Shown one piece after another: positions 55,076 to 63,999 of a stretch of DNA of 64,000 nucleotides. This DNA is from Xanthomonas bonasiae (lineage in GTDB: Bacteria; Pseudomonadota; Gammaproteobacteria; Xanthomonadales; Xanthomonadaceae): contig NZ_JAFIWB010000027.1 in assembly GCF_017163705.1 (NCBI RefSeq), positions 1 to 64,000 of the forward strand, in the 5' to 3' direction. Positions within the stretch are counted from its first letter, which is position 1; each line of letters starts with the position of its first letter. Below the pieces are notes generated by a model. That model ran no database searches and was not told the DNA's origin. It worked only from the letters and a program-made list of their open reading frames with translations. The position numbers and the translations under genes are program-made.

Positions 55076-55188
55076 TGCCCCAGGAACAGGGATGGCAACC
55101 GCCCTGCGCAAGCAGGGTTACCTATTCTTCGGCACCCTCGCACCGCCCAGGAGAGCACCGGATAAGAAAAATCCCCGAGTAGGGTGCG

Positions 55189-56322
55189 TCATTTCGCAAT
55201 ATGACCCGAGCGCGCAGGCTTCTCCCTCATCCCGAAAGCAAGGCGCAATACGGCAAACCTCCGCAGGCACCCCTCGTAAAGCACAAGGCACGCGCCCATG
55301 CTGAGAAGCAGGATGGCGAAGTATTTCATCCACGGGCCCCACGCGCATTGGATGACGTAATAGCCGATCGCGACAATGATCGTCTGATGCATGATGTAGA
55401 ACGGATAGCTGGCGTCCTTCGCCCAGGCAAGGACGCGGTTCGTGCGGGAGAGATAGCGGTAGCCGTAGCCGAGGAACACCATGAGCCATAGCCAGGTGAA
55501 GAGGTTGGAGCCGACCCTGTCGATCAGGGAGTCGTGCAGGATGATGCCCGTGGTGAACAGCGAGATCAGCAGGAAGAACGCCGCCAGTCCCATGACGAGC
55601 GACCATCGGCGGAAATCGGATAGCCACTTCCAGACGCCGGGCATGGAGGCCATGAAGTATCCGTACGCCGTCAGCAGCAAATAATGGTTGAAGATGTACC
55701 AATCGCTGACGAGATTGTGCGTCTCCGGGAACCGCAGCTTCAGCAGGGCTTCGTTGATGCCCAGCGGGATCCCCAACAGGAAAAGCCATTTTCCCGGCGC
55801 AATGTGTTTTGCGGTTCGCTTCCACCACAGCATTGCGGGGAGCAGCAACACCACGTACACGTACAGGTAAAGAATGAACCACAGGTGGTGCCAGCTGAAA
55901 TCGCCGGCCGGATAGAAATGGAATTGCAGAACGCGCGTCAGGTAGAAATCCAGATACCCGCCAGTCCATTGTCCATGCAGCAGCCGCTCGTAGTAGATCT
56001 GCGGCGGGACGACCAGGAACATGCCGACGATCAGGGGCAGCAGCAGTTTTTGCGTCCGTTCTCGCAGGAACAGCCCGGTACTGCGCCGCTGCAGCGCGAA
56101 CCACATGCCGGCCCCGGCAATGACGAACAGCAGCGGCATGCGCAAACGATGGGCGATATCCATCGGCCACTCGAGAGAGGGAATGGTCTGGCTGTTGACG
56201 ACATGCCAGCCCCAGCCGACGAAGATCATCCCCGTATGGAAGAAGAACAGCACGAAGATGGCGATGACGCGTAACCAGTCCAGGAAGTCGTAGCGTTCCT
56301 GCGGTTGTGTGGTGGCAAGCAT
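55189..56322 (-). CDS. Acyltransferase-3 family membrane protein
   Basis: Encodes 377 residues with about ten membrane segments. It belongs to the acyltransferase-3 (OafA/OpgC-like) family, which transfers acyl groups to surface sugars or glucans. Family features are the N-terminal RYDFLDWLRVIAIFVLFFFHTGM (the catalytic-type His), RMPLLFVIAGAGMWFAL (RxxxFF-like loop) and SYPFYIMHQTIIV near the C-terminus. It is followed upstream on the same strand by the LytTR regulator pair (104 bp gap), so that pair may control it. The substrate is unknown. Confidence 0.88.
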   Translation of the reverse strand: MLATTQPQERYDFLDWLRVIAIFVLFFFHTGMIFVGWGWHVVNSQTIPSLEWPMDIAHRLRMPLLFVIAGAGMWFALQRRSTGLFLRERTQKLLLPLIVGMFLVVPPQIYYERLLHGQWTGGYLDFYLTRVLQFHFYPAGDFSWHHLWFILYLYVYVVLLLPAMLWWKRTAKHIAPGKWLFLLGIPLGINEALLKLRFPETHNLVSDWYIFNHYLLLTAYGYFMASMPGVWKWLSDFRRWSLVMGLAAFFLLISLFTTGIILHDSLIDRVGSNLFTWLWLMVFLGYGYRYLSRTNRVLAWAKDASYPFYIMHQTIIVAIGYYVIQCAWGPWMKYFAILLLSMGACLVLYEGCLRRFAVLRLAFGMREKPARSGHIAK

Positions 56323-56425
56323 CGGTTGGGTCTCCCGTATCCGCGATATCGGGGAGCCTGAGCGATCGGCAGCTGGCCGGCAGCGGATTTGGGGTGGGCG
56401 GAGGCCGGCCGTGGCAAAGCGGACG

Positions 56426-57166
56426 CTACCAGCCCATGCGCGCGAACAAGGCGTCGCGATACCGTCGGCTGAGCCGCAGGGTGCGGCCGTTGCGGAGATG
56501 GAGTTCGTAGTCGCCCTTGAACAGCGGCGTGAGCGATCCGATGCAGGCGACGTTCGCCGCGGCCGACCGATGGATGCGGACGAAGCGCTGTTCGCCCAGC
56601 TGCGCCAGCAGATCCTGCAGGGTCCTGCGCATCAGGTAGGTACGCGCGGCGGTATGCACATGCACGTAGTTGTCGTCGGCTTCCAGCCACTCGATCGATG
56701 CGGTTTCGATCAGGTGCAGCCGTTCGCCATCGGGCACGAGCAGGCGCTCGCACTCCGGGGCGCGTGCCCGCCCGATCGCGACCGCCGCCGCACCGGACTC
56801 GTGCGCGTCCAGCCGCTCGCGCACGCGTTGCACGGTGCGCGCGAGCCGATCCCGGTCGTAGGGCTTGAGCAGGTAGTCGATCGCGTTGAGGTCGAACGCC
56901 TTTACGGCATGCGCATCGAAGGCGGTCACGAACACGATCAGCGGCGCGCTCGAGGGGTCGAGCTGCGCCGCGACCTGCAGTCCCGACAGCGTCGGCATAC
57001 GCACATCCAGAAACGCCACGTGCGGCCGGAGTTGCCTGATGCAGTGCGCCGCCGACAATCCGTCCCCGGCCGACCCGACCACGGCGATGCCCGGTTGCTC
57101 CGCCAGCCAGCGTTCGAGCTTCTCGCGCGCGGGCGCCTCGTCGTCGGCGATCACGGCGCGGATCAT
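56426..57166 (-). CDS. LytTR-family response regulator
   Basis: Encodes 246 residues: a receiver domain with phospho-Asp54 in FLDVRMP, the switch Thr in FVTAFDAH and Lys in LLKPYDRD, then a linker and a LytTR DNA-binding domain (~140-245, HLIETASIEWLEADDNYVHVHTAARTYLMRRTL, RFVRIHRSAAANVACI). The start ATG overlaps the kinase stop by ATGA. LytTR regulators often control surface polysaccharides, membrane proteins or virulence factors; the acyltransferase gene downstream is the likely nearby target. Confidence 0.93.
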   Translation of the reverse strand: MIRAVIADDEAPAREKLERWLAEQPGIAVVGSAGDGLSAAHCIRQLRPHVAFLDVRMPTLSGLQVAAQLDPSSAPLIVFVTAFDAHAVKAFDLNAIDYLLKPYDRDRLARTVQRVRERLDAHESGAAAVAIGRARAPECERLLVPDGERLHLIETASIEWLEADDNYVHVHTAARTYLMRRTLQDLLAQLGEQRFVRIHRSAAANVACIGSLTPLFKGDYELHLRNGRTLRLSRRYRDALFARMGW

Positions 57167-58272
57167 CGCGTGGCCTCCGCCAGCGGGATCGAGACGCGCG
57201 CGGCGACACCGCCACCTTCGTTGCGGACGACCAGGGACGCAGCATCGCCATAAATGATGCCTAGCCGCTCCCGGCAGTTGCGCAATCCCAACCCGTCATG
57301 CATCTCCAGCGCCGGCAGCATGGAACCAGAATTGCGCACTTCGATTTCCAGCGAGCCGCCTTCATGCCGCGCACTGATCGTGATGTCCACGCACGACAGC
57401 GTCGGCTCGACGGCGTGTTTGAACGCATTCTCCAGCAAGGGTTGCAGCAGGAGTGCGGGAACGCTGGCATCGAGCAGTGCGGCATCGACCCGCCACGTCA
57501 GGGTCACCCGATCCCGGAACCGTTCGCGCATGATGTCCGCGTATAGCTCGAGCGTGCGCAGCTCCACAGCGAGCGGCGTCATCGCGTTCTCGACTGTCCC
57601 AAGGCTGGTGCGCAGCAGGTCGCCGAGTGCCGCCAACAGACGGTCGGCCCGCGCCACGTCCATATGCATCACCGAAGAGACGGTATTGAGTGCGTTGAAC
57701 AGGAAGTGCGGCCGCAGCTGACCCTGAAGGTGCGCCAGCTGCGCCTCGGCCAGCGCCTTCTGCGTTTGCAGCAAGCGATTGCGCTGCAGTTGCCACTGGT
57801 CATTGGACTCGAGTCCAAACAGGATCCCCAGCCATAGGCCAACGAACACGCTCAGCTTGGCGTTCTCGTACACGAACAGGTAGCGCCAGCTCGGGTGCGC
57901 GTAGGTGAGGCCCACTGCGGCATAGACACCATGCCGTATCGCATACACCGCCACGATGAAGGTGACGGCGACCACCGGCAACCAGCGCAGGTAGCGGCCG
58001 AACCAGGTCAGGGGCTTGTCCAGATCGGGAGCATAACGTCCGCGCACCCGGGCGGCGAGCCACATCCAGCCGGTTGCAACCAGTGCGGAACTTCCTTCCC
58101 ATAGCACCGGTTCCCACCAGCGGGTGAGCGGATTGCGTAGGCCCTCCTGCACGGACACGCCGATCATGAGCAGACAAAACGCCGTCCACAACACGATCAA
58201 CGCTTTCGGAGTGGACATCGCACCGCTGGCCGCGAGCGCGCCTGCCTGTGGTGGGCGAGATGGCGGGTTCAT
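57163..58272 (-). CDS. LytS-type sensor histidine kinase
   Basis: Encodes 369 residues. Four membrane segments occupy the N-terminal ~155 residues (from ~23, with no large periplasmic domain), followed by a coiled-coil and a His-kinase domain of the LytS class: phospho-His189 in LRPHFLFNALNTV, N box LLQPLLENAFKHA and G box GLGLRNCRERLG. It phosphorylates the adjacent LytTR regulator. The signal is unknown; the membrane bundle itself may sense lipid or voltage state. The ATG at 58272 is chosen; an ATG at 58218 is also possible. Confidence 0.92.
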   Translation of the reverse strand: MNPPSRPPQAGALAASGAMSTPKALIVLWTAFCLLMIGVSVQEGLRNPLTRWWEPVLWEGSSALVATGWMWLAARVRGRYAPDLDKPLTWFGRYLRWLPVVAVTFIVAVYAIRHGVYAAVGLTYAHPSWRYLFVYENAKLSVFVGLWLGILFGLESNDQWQLQRNRLLQTQKALAEAQLAHLQGQLRPHFLFNALNTVSSVMHMDVARADRLLAALGDLLRTSLGTVENAMTPLAVELRTLELYADIMRERFRDRVTLTWRVDAALLDASVPALLLQPLLENAFKHAVEPTLSCVDITISARHEGGSLEIEVRNSGSMLPALEMHDGLGLRNCRERLGIIYGDAASLVVRNEGGGVAARVSIPLAEATR

Positions 58273-58559
58273 GATGGGCAAGTGTACCCACGGCAATGCA
58301 GGTGGGCGTGGCTTGTGGGGCAAGCGGGACCTACGAGGGGCGAATGGGCCGATAGCAGGGACAAGCCCCGCCAACGCCGAGCGATCCGTATCCGGCTTCG
58401 CCGCTTGCGCGCTGTTCGGGTACGCGGTCTACGGCATCACGGTGTGCGCGAGTGCTTTGTCGCGGCCGGTCCTGTGCTGGCAGTTGACCGCATCGCCGTG
58501 CGGATCGGCATCGGCTTGGGTATGGCCAAGCCGGTTATGCCGGATCGCTCCTCAGGGGG

Positions 58560-59939
58560 CTAGTCCAACGCCTCGCCAGCCGGAACACGCAGCGCGCGGC
58601 CACGCAGCTTCAAACCGATCGCCACGCAGCAGCCCAGCGCCAGCCAGGCCAGGCCGCCGTACTTGGCGTAGCGGTCGGCGCTGTACAGCACGTAGGCCAG
58701 GATCACGAAGCCCACCAGCGGCACCAGCCCGTGCAGCACGAACCGACCCTGGCGGCGGAAATGCCAGGCCACCGCCACGTGCAGCAGCAGGAAGGCGAAC
58801 AGCGCGCCGAAGTTGCACACGGAGGTCAGCAGCGCGATCTTGCCCAGGAACGCCAGCCCCAGCACCAGGCTCAGCGCGGCCACCAGCACGATCGCGCGCT
58901 GCGGCACCCGCGTGACCGGATGGATGCTGCGCAGGAAACGCGGCAACTGGCCGTCGCGCGCCATCGCGAACAGCAGCCGCGACGTGGCCGCCTGCGCCAC
59001 CAGCGAATTGGCCACCGCGGCGCTGATCGCCAGGGTCAGCGCGATGACGATCTGCAGCCAGGGGCCGGCCACCAGCCGGCCCACTTCGAAGAAGGCGTTG
59101 TTGGAGGCCGCCTCGTCGGGGAAACGCACCAGGTCCGGCAGCAGCAGCGCCGCCAGCCAGGTCTGCAGCACGAACAGCGCGGCCACCAGCGCCAGCGACA
59201 GCAGCGTGGCCTGGCCCACCGCCCGCGCGCCGCCGCGGCTTTCCTCGGCCAGGGTGGAGATGGCGTCGAAGCCCAGGAACGACATCACCGCCACCGACAG
59301 CGCGCTGAAGATCATCGGCACCGAAAACACCGCGGGGTTGTAGAACGGCCGCAGGTTCCAGCTGGCGCCGTTGTTGCCGCGCTGGATCGCCACCACCGCC
59401 AGCACCACGAACAGCGCCAGCACCACCAGCTGCGCATACAGGAACAGCCGGTTGGCATGGGCGGTGACCTGGATCCCGCGCAGGTTGATGACCGTGTTGA
59501 GCACCACGAAGAACACGATCCACACCTGCTGCGACAGCGCCGGGACCACCGCGGCCATCGCGTTGGCACCGACCACGTACAGCAGCGTGGGGATCAGCAT
59601 GTAGTCCAGCAGGATCGCCCAGCCGGCCAGGAACCCCAGCGAGCCGTTCAGGCCACGCCCCACGTAGGCATAGACCGAACCGGCCACCGGGAACGCCTGC
59701 GACATCTGCTGGTAGCTGGAGGCGGTGAACAGCATCGCCACGAAGCCCAGCAGATAGGTCAGCGGCACCATGCCGTGGCTGATGTCGAAGACGCCGCCGA
59801 AGATCGAGAACGGCGCGGTCGGCACCATGAACACCAGCCCGTAGATCAGCAGGTCCTTCATGTCCAGGCGGCGCTGCAGTTCCTGGGTGTAGCCCAGGCC
59901 TTCCAGGGTGTTGGCGTCCGTGGGGCGGGTGTCGGTCAT
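58560..59939 (-). CDS. APC-family amino-acid permease
   Basis: Encodes 459 residues with twelve membrane segments. It is a secondary amino-acid or polyamine importer of the APC superfamily: MKDLLIYGLVFMVPTAPFSIFG, FPVAGSVYAYVGRGLN, GFDAISTLAEESRGGARAVG and ARDGQLPRFLRSIHP are typical. It faces the LuxR solo gene divergently. A 22-bp box 117 bp upstream of its start (60057-60078) nearly repeats the one before the iminopeptidase gene, so the LuxR-type protein probably controls it. An amino-acid transporter is a recorded neighbour of such LuxR solo-pip loci. Confidence 0.9.
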   Translation of the reverse strand: MTDTRPTDANTLEGLGYTQELQRRLDMKDLLIYGLVFMVPTAPFSIFGGVFDISHGMVPLTYLLGFVAMLFTASSYQQMSQAFPVAGSVYAYVGRGLNGSLGFLAGWAILLDYMLIPTLLYVVGANAMAAVVPALSQQVWIVFFVVLNTVINLRGIQVTAHANRLFLYAQLVVLALFVVLAVVAIQRGNNGASWNLRPFYNPAVFSVPMIFSALSVAVMSFLGFDAISTLAEESRGGARAVGQATLLSLALVAALFVLQTWLAALLLPDLVRFPDEAASNNAFFEVGRLVAGPWLQIVIALTLAISAAVANSLVAQAATSRLLFAMARDGQLPRFLRSIHPVTRVPQRAIVLVAALSLVLGLAFLGKIALLTSVCNFGALFAFLLLHVAVAWHFRRQGRFVLHGLVPLVGFVILAYVLYSADRYAKYGGLAWLALGCCVAIGLKLRGRALRVPAGEALD

Positions 59940-60056
59940 GGGGAGCCACGCTGGCGGGAGAGGGGAGGGCGGCGCAACGGATTGTCCGCCAGCGCGGGGG
60001 CTGGCAGCGGAGCGGATCGGCGACCTTCGACCTTAGGCGCCGCCGTCGGCTCCGAT

Positions 60057-60078
60057 CCAGTGGCAAAAATGCTAGGTT
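60057..60078 (-). promoter_or_regulatory. Predicted LuxR-solo operator before the permease gene
   Basis: Read on the minus strand it is AACCTAGCATTTTTGCCA followed by CTGG. It matches the box at 60980-61001 at 18 of 22 positions and holds a small dyad GCA-N4-TGC. It lies 117 bp upstream of the permease ATG and also just before the LuxR-type gene, so it could act on both. Confidence 0.6.
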
Positions 60079-60122
60079 TCGATCTGCCGTCGCGCCGACG
60101 ACGGCGCCCCTCTCCCCGGACG

Positions 60123-60899
60123 ATGGCCATGCGCGACGACCTGGCCCTGCTGGACGCCGACCTGCAAGGATTGCCGACCCTGGACGCCTGCCTGGACCGC
60201 GTCCTGGATGCCGCGCGCGCGCTCGGCGTGCGCGCGCTGGTCTACGACTACGCACCGGTGCCGCTGGGCCTGGACGGGGAACTGATCACGCCCTCGGTCT
60301 TCGTCCAGCGCAATGCGCCGGCCGACATGCAGCAGGTGTGGTGCGAACACGGCTACTACCAGCACGACCCGGTGCAGCAGCGGGCCTGCCGCCGCAGCGC
60401 GCCGTTCCTGTGGTCGTACCGGCCACTGCCGCCGGGTCCGCGCCGCGAATACCTGGGCGACCTGCACCGCCCGGTCACCCGCTACCTGTGCGAGCGCGGC
60501 ATGGGCGCCGGCCTGACCGTGCCGCTGCACCTGCCCGGCGGCGCGCTGGCCACCTTCACCGGCGTGGTCGATGGCGACCTGCCGCCGGAGACCGCGCTGC
60601 AGCAGGCCGAGCGCAGCCAGGGCGCGTTCCTGCTGCTGGCGCATGCCTTCCAGGCGCGCGCCCAGGACCTGCTCGACGCCCGCCAGCGCCGCTGTGCGCA
60701 GATCGTGCTGACCCGGCGCGAACGCGAATGCCTGCAGCACTCCGCGCGCGGCCTCACCGCCAAGGCCATCGCCGCCGCGCTCAACCGCTCGGTGGCCACC
60801 GTCAACCTGCATCTGAATTCGGCGGCGCGCAAGCTGGGCGCCCGCAATCGGGTGGATGCGGTGGTGCGCGGCCTGCACTACCGGCTGCTGGAGCCTTAG
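60123..60899 (+). CDS. LuxR solo of the plant-signal-responsive (OryR/XccR) type
   Basis: Encodes 258 residues: an N-terminal autoinducer-binding domain and a C-terminal LuxR helix-turn-helix ([44 protein letters not shown]). Numbered against TraR, the usual Trp57 and Tyr61 of the ligand pocket are Met69 and Trp73 here, while Asp70, Pro71 and Trp85 are kept (Asp82, Pro83, Trp97). Exactly this M/W pair marks LuxR solos of plant-associated bacteria that answer to plant compounds rather than acyl-homoserine lactones. No luxI gene is present. The iminopeptidase gene follows directly, as in OryR/XccR loci. The start may be 60123 or 60129. Confidence 0.92.
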   Translation: MAMRDDLALLDADLQGLPTLDACLDRVLDAARALGVRALVYDYAPVPLGLDGELITPSVFVQRNAPADMQQVWCEHGYYQHDPVQQRACRRSAPFLWSYRPLPPGPRREYLGDLHRPVTRYLCERGMGAGLTVPLHLPGGALATFTGVVDGDLPPETALQQAERSQGAFLLLAHAFQARAQDLLDARQRRCAQIVLTRRERECLQHSARGLTAKAIAAALNRSVATVNLHLNSAARKLGARNRVDAVVRGLHYRLLEP

Positions 60900-60979
60900 G
60901 CGCCGGGGTTGCGTTTCCCGCTGCATGCCGCGGCGGCCTGCGTGCGCGCAGCGGGCACAGGTCGGTCGCGAGCGGCGAA

Positions 60980-61001
60980 AACCTCGCATTTCTGCCAGTG
61001 C
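60980..61001 (+). promoter_or_regulatory. Predicted LuxR-solo operator before pip
   Basis: AACCTCGCATTTCTGCCA followed by GTGC, 55 bp upstream of the pip ATG. It nearly repeats the minus-strand box at 60057-60078, including the GCA-N4-TGC core. The pip promoter of Xanthomonas is known to carry a lux-type box bound by the adjacent LuxR solo, which fits. Confidence 0.65.
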
Positions 61002-61056
61002 CGCGCATGCCGGCGACCGGCTAGGCTGCGGCTCCGCACGCAGCGAAGAGCACGCC

Positions 61057-61947
61057 ATGCAGGTTCGAGAGGGCTACGCCGACTTCCAGGGGCACCGCAC
61101 CTGGTACCGCGTCACCGGCGCGCTGGACAGCGGCCGGCTGCCGCTGGTGGTCGTCCACGGCGGCCCGGGCTGCACCCACGACTACGTGGACAGCTTCAAG
61201 GACCTGGCGGCCGGCGGCCGCGCGGTGGTGCATTACGACCAGCTGGGCAATGGCCGCTCCACCCATCTGCCCGAGGCCGATCCCGGCTTCTGGACCGTGC
61301 AGCTGTTCCTGGCCGAACTGGACAACCTGCTGCGCCACCTGCGCATCGCCGACTACGCGCTGCTCGGCCAGTCCTGGGGCGGCATGCTCGGCGCCGAGCA
61401 TGCGGTGCGCCGTCCGGCCGGGTTGCGTGCGCTGGTCATCGCCAACTCGCCGGCCTCGATGCCGTTGTGGCGTGCCGCCGCGCTGCGCCTGCGTGCCGCA
61501 CTGCCCGAGCCGGTGCGCGCCGCCCTGGACCGCCACGAGGCCGACGGCGACCTCGACCATCCCGACTACCGCGCCGCCTCCGACGTGTTCTACGCGCGCC
61601 ACGTGTGCCGCGTGCAGCCGATGCCGGAAGCGGTGGCGCGCACCTTCGCCGCGATCGAGGCCGATCCGACCGTCTACCATGCGATGAACGGCCCCACCGA
61701 GTTCCACGTCATCGGCAGCCTGCGCGAGTGGAGCATCGTCGAGCGCCTGCCGGCGATCGACGTGCCGACCCTGCTGCTGTCCGGCCGCCACGACGAAGCC
61801 ACGCCGGAGACCGTGCAGCCCTACGCCGACATGATCCCGGAGGCGCGCTGGCACCTGTTCGAGCACTCCAGCCATATGCCGCATGTGGAAGAGCGGGAGG
61901 CTTGCATGCAGGTGGTGGGGGCGTTCCTGGCCGAGCACGATCGGTAG
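61057..61947 (+). CDS. pip: Proline iminopeptidase
   Basis: Encodes 296 residues of the alpha/beta-hydrolase fold. It releases N-terminal proline from small peptides. HGGPG (from His34) forms the oxyanion hole, Ser106 in GQSWGG is the nucleophile, the acid is in SGRHDE and the catalytic His in [11 protein letters not shown]. The length fits. It lies directly downstream of the LuxR solo gene. In Xanthomonas the gene is a virulence-linked target of XccR/OryR-type regulators, activated during growth in the plant. The operator at 60980-61001 precedes it. Confidence 0.93.
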   Translation: MQVREGYADFQGHRTWYRVTGALDSGRLPLVVVHGGPGCTHDYVDSFKDLAAGGRAVVHYDQLGNGRSTHLPEADPGFWTVQLFLAELDNLLRHLRIADYALLGQSWGGMLGAEHAVRRPAGLRALVIANSPASMPLWRAAALRLRAALPEPVRAALDRHEADGDLDHPDYRAASDVFYARHVCRVQPMPEAVARTFAAIEADPTVYHAMNGPTEFHVIGSLREWSIVERLPAIDVPTLLLSGRHDEATPETVQPYADMIPEARWHLFEHSSHMPHVEEREACMQVVGAFLAEHDR

Positions 61948-62015
61948 GGCGTGAACCCAGCGGGTCGTTCGGTGTCGGGTGGAGGCGGTAGCCGATGCTG
62001 GCGTGAGGAAGAAGG

Positions 62016-62405
62016 CTAATCGCTGGCGACGAAACTGGAAAATGTCCATTTCCCGTCGATGAGTTTGAAGCCGGCACGGTAATTACTACCGGCGTGTGGA
62101 GGGCACTCCACGTAGTCGGTCGCAAGACGCTGGCAATGGCCGGCGGTGCTTTGCGCCAAATGGCGAAGGTACGCGGGCTCCCGGGTCCAGAGCGCGATCG
62201 CCTCGTCGGGTCCTCCATCTCCGCCGAAGCTCGAAACAAAGTCGGGCGACATGGACTTGCGCAGCGTTTCCGGCGCTCCGGAGGCGGCAGCGCCATGCAC
62301 GGCAGCGACCAAGCGAGTCGCCGCCTGGGGAACCTTGGTCTTGCCGGCCTGGGCTGCAGCGTCACCACAGCCAAGCATCAGGAGCACTGCGATCGCGCGA
62401 TGCAT
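62016..62405 (-). CDS. Small secreted protein of unknown function
   Basis: Encodes 129 residues. A signal peptide (MHRAIAVLLMLGCGDAAAQ) may be of Sec type, or of lipoprotein type if the Cys after LMLG is used. The mature part is helical at first (PQAATRLVAAVHGAAASGAPETLRKSM), then beta-rich with a final YRAGFKLIDGKWTFSSFVASD that resembles SnoaL/NTF2-like or lumazine-binding-like tails. The family is not recognised. It lies in a row of small minus-strand genes below a probable type IV effector gene, where immunity genes would be expected, but this is only positional. An upstream reading from 62486 would run into the next gene. Confidence 0.7.
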   Translation of the reverse strand: MHRAIAVLLMLGCGDAAAQAGKTKVPQAATRLVAAVHGAAASGAPETLRKSMSPDFVSSFGGDGGPDEAIALWTREPAYLRHLAQSTAGHCQRLATDYVECPPHAGSNYRAGFKLIDGKWTFSSFVASD

Positions 62406-62470
62406 GGTTGGACACCTGAGTTCTGCCTTGCCGCCAATCGGCTTCGGCGTGGATGCATTGCTGGGAGCAC

Positions 62471-62965
62471 TTAGAGCTGTTGCCATGACAACAACGCCCT
62501 GTCGGATTTCACCTCGAGCGTGAAGCCAAAGGGGAAGGCCGGGCTTGCCTCCTTGTCCACTTCGAACTCCACGCTACCCGGAGCGGGGCGGCTGGTGGTG
62601 AACTGCCCGGCACCGAGAATGCGCGAAGCCTCATTTGCCTGGATGGGCGACCAGTAGTTCGACGTGGCAAGCATCAGCGCTGCAACCGCTGTGCGAGTAT
62701 CTGTGGACTCGGGAAAGGACACCTTGACGCTGCTGCCAAGATCCATGCATCCAGCATGCGAAATTTGCACCGTCCTGCCTGAGGCATCCTTCCAGGCAAC
62801 GCGGTGGTTGTTTGCATCCAGAACGCCGCCAGGATTGGCTTTCGCTTTGGAGACCAGCTCCTGCAAGACGGCTGCCTGGTCGAAATCACAGGTGTCGCCC
62901 GCCGATGCTTTCGCGGCGGGGATCAGCAGCGTGATGAGCAATGCTGAGGTTGCGATATGGTTCAT
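62471..62965 (-). CDS. Small secreted protein of unknown function
   Basis: Encodes 164 residues. The signal peptide (MNHIATSALLITLLIPAAKASA) is followed by a mature domain with a Cys pair (TCDFDQAAVLQELVSKAK and HAGCMDLGSSVKVSF) and a beta-rich end (SVEFEVDKEASPAFPFGFTLEVKSDRALLSWQQL). No family was recognised. It ends 66 bp upstream of the previous small secreted protein gene on the same strand, and both may belong to one unit. ATG choices at 62965 or 62980 differ by five residues. Confidence 0.72.
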   Translation of the reverse strand: MNHIATSALLITLLIPAAKASAGDTCDFDQAAVLQELVSKAKANPGGVLDANNHRVAWKDASGRTVQISHAGCMDLGSSVKVSFPESTDTRTAVAALMLATSNYWSPIQANEASRILGAGQFTTSRPAPGSVEFEVDKEASPAFPFGFTLEVKSDRALLSWQQL

Positions 62966-63026
62966 GGGCACCGGATGCATGGTTGAGCCGCGCCGCAAGG
63001 CGGCTGCGGCTTGAGTGGCTGGGTCG

Positions 63027-63260
63027 TCAGTCGAGGCCTGCCCCTAACAGCCTGCCAATACGTCTGGATGTGACCACCATGATGATGCCGATAAACAGGT
63101 ACCAACCATCGACCGCAAAGAGATGCGCCGTCGTGGTTCTGGTGGGCAGGCCTGCAAGCTTCTCAACGCCATAGACGATAAAGCTAAGTACCATCAAGCC
63201 AGCTAGGCCGGCGCCAACGATCCTGATCAGCAGGGTGGCTAATTTTTGATGCTCGGTCAT
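63027..63260 (-). CDS. Small two-helix membrane protein
   Basis: Encodes 77 residues with two membrane segments (LLIRIVGAGLAGLMVLSFIVYGV and YLFIGIIMVVTSRRIGRLL). No family was recognised. The ATG at 63260 is placed behind GGAGCGAGAG. It lies 61 bp upstream of the secreted-protein gene and 67 bp downstream of the DUF2251-like gene on the same strand, possibly one operon. Confidence 0.6.
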   Translation of the reverse strand: MTEHQKLATLLIRIVGAGLAGLMVLSFIVYGVEKLAGLPTRTTTAHLFAVDGWYLFIGIIMVVTSRRIGRLLGAGLD

Positions 63261-63327
63261 CTCTCGCTCCATGACAGCCAGGCTGCAATTCGACTATGGC
63301 GTCCTGCTATATGGCTTTGTGTGCGCA

Positions 63328-63735
63328 TCACGCAAACAACTGCACAGCGTCATCGCTCCACTCGTGACCGTGCAGCGCCCAAGGAGTGCGTTCCGACGGC
63401 GGCGGGAACCCGGTACGGCAATAGCCGCGCTTGGCTTCGAAATCGAAGATCGCATGCGGATAGCCGTTGATCAGCAGCACGACCTTTTTGCTGTCCTGGG
63501 ACCAGCCGATCTTCACTTCGGAAGGCGTCTCTTTGTCGGCGACGTCGGCAGCGTTGTAGATGTGTAGCGCGTCCTGGATAGGGTTGTCATCCGCGGACGG
63601 GTCGAGCGCATAGAAATAGCCGGTGTCGCCGTCGTCCTCGAAGACGGCGACGAACGGCTCTTCGGGCGCTTGCGCCTCGACGACCAGGGCGGTGCCGACG
63701 ATCAACTCGCTTTCGGCGGTGAGGGTGATTGGCAT
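63328..63735 (-). CDS. DUF2251-like small cytosolic protein
   Basis: Encodes 135 residues, acidic and without a signal peptide. Segments VAVFEDDGDTGYFYALDPS, DALHIYNAADVADKETPSEVKIGWSQDSKKVVLLINGYPHAIFDFEAKRGYCRTGFPP resemble a small family of unknown function (DUF2251) whose members can act as immunity-type or regulatory proteins; the function is not established. It is the first gene after the truncated effector gene, 54 bp downstream on the same strand, the usual place of an immunity gene for type IV effectors. The ATG at 63735 is chosen over 63765 because the longer N-terminus is not family-like. Confidence 0.65.
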   Translation of the reverse strand: MPITLTAESELIVGTALVVEAQAPEEPFVAVFEDDGDTGYFYALDPSADDNPIQDALHIYNAADVADKETPSEVKIGWSQDSKKVVLLINGYPHAIFDFEAKRGYCRTGFPPPSERTPWALHGHEWSDDAVQLFA

Positions 63736-63789
63736 GTTCGTTCGCTCATGGTGGACAGTGTGCACCGCTGCTCGGCACCTGTCTGGTAG

Positions 63790-63999
63790 TTAGACCACCG
63801 GTCCTCCACGACCGAGGCCGTCTTGATTTCGCTGCGTCGCTTCCTGCGCAAGCTGCTGTTCTTGGTGCTTGTTGAACGCCAGCGATTGCTGCGACGTTTC
63901 TTGCAGTGAGGGGGCGGGTTCACTGGTGTTGACCGAAGCCCTGAATCCCGGCGTGGTCCCCGTCACCCATAACGTGTCCCCTGCCAGTCGAACGCCATC
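63790..63999 (-). CDS. C-terminal end of a probable type IV secretion effector (partial)
   Basis: Open to the window edge; 69 residues ending in TAA at 63790-63792. The piece begins in a beta-strand motif (LAGDTLWVTGTTPGF), then ASVNTSEPAPSLQETSQQSL, then a Gln/Glu/Asn-rich tail (HQEQQLAQEATQRNQD) and GLGRGGPVV. This matches the end of the XVIPCD signal domain of Xanthomonadales bacterial-killing T4SS effectors: a short beta motif, V-x-T/S with Gln-Ser, and a glutamine-rich tail. The effector domain lies outside the window. The genes downstream would then be candidates for immunity. Confidence 0.6.
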   Translation of the reverse strand, partial: DGVRLAGDTLWVTGTTPGFRASVNTSEPAPSLQETSQQSLAFNKHQEQQLAQEATQRNQDGLGRGGPVV

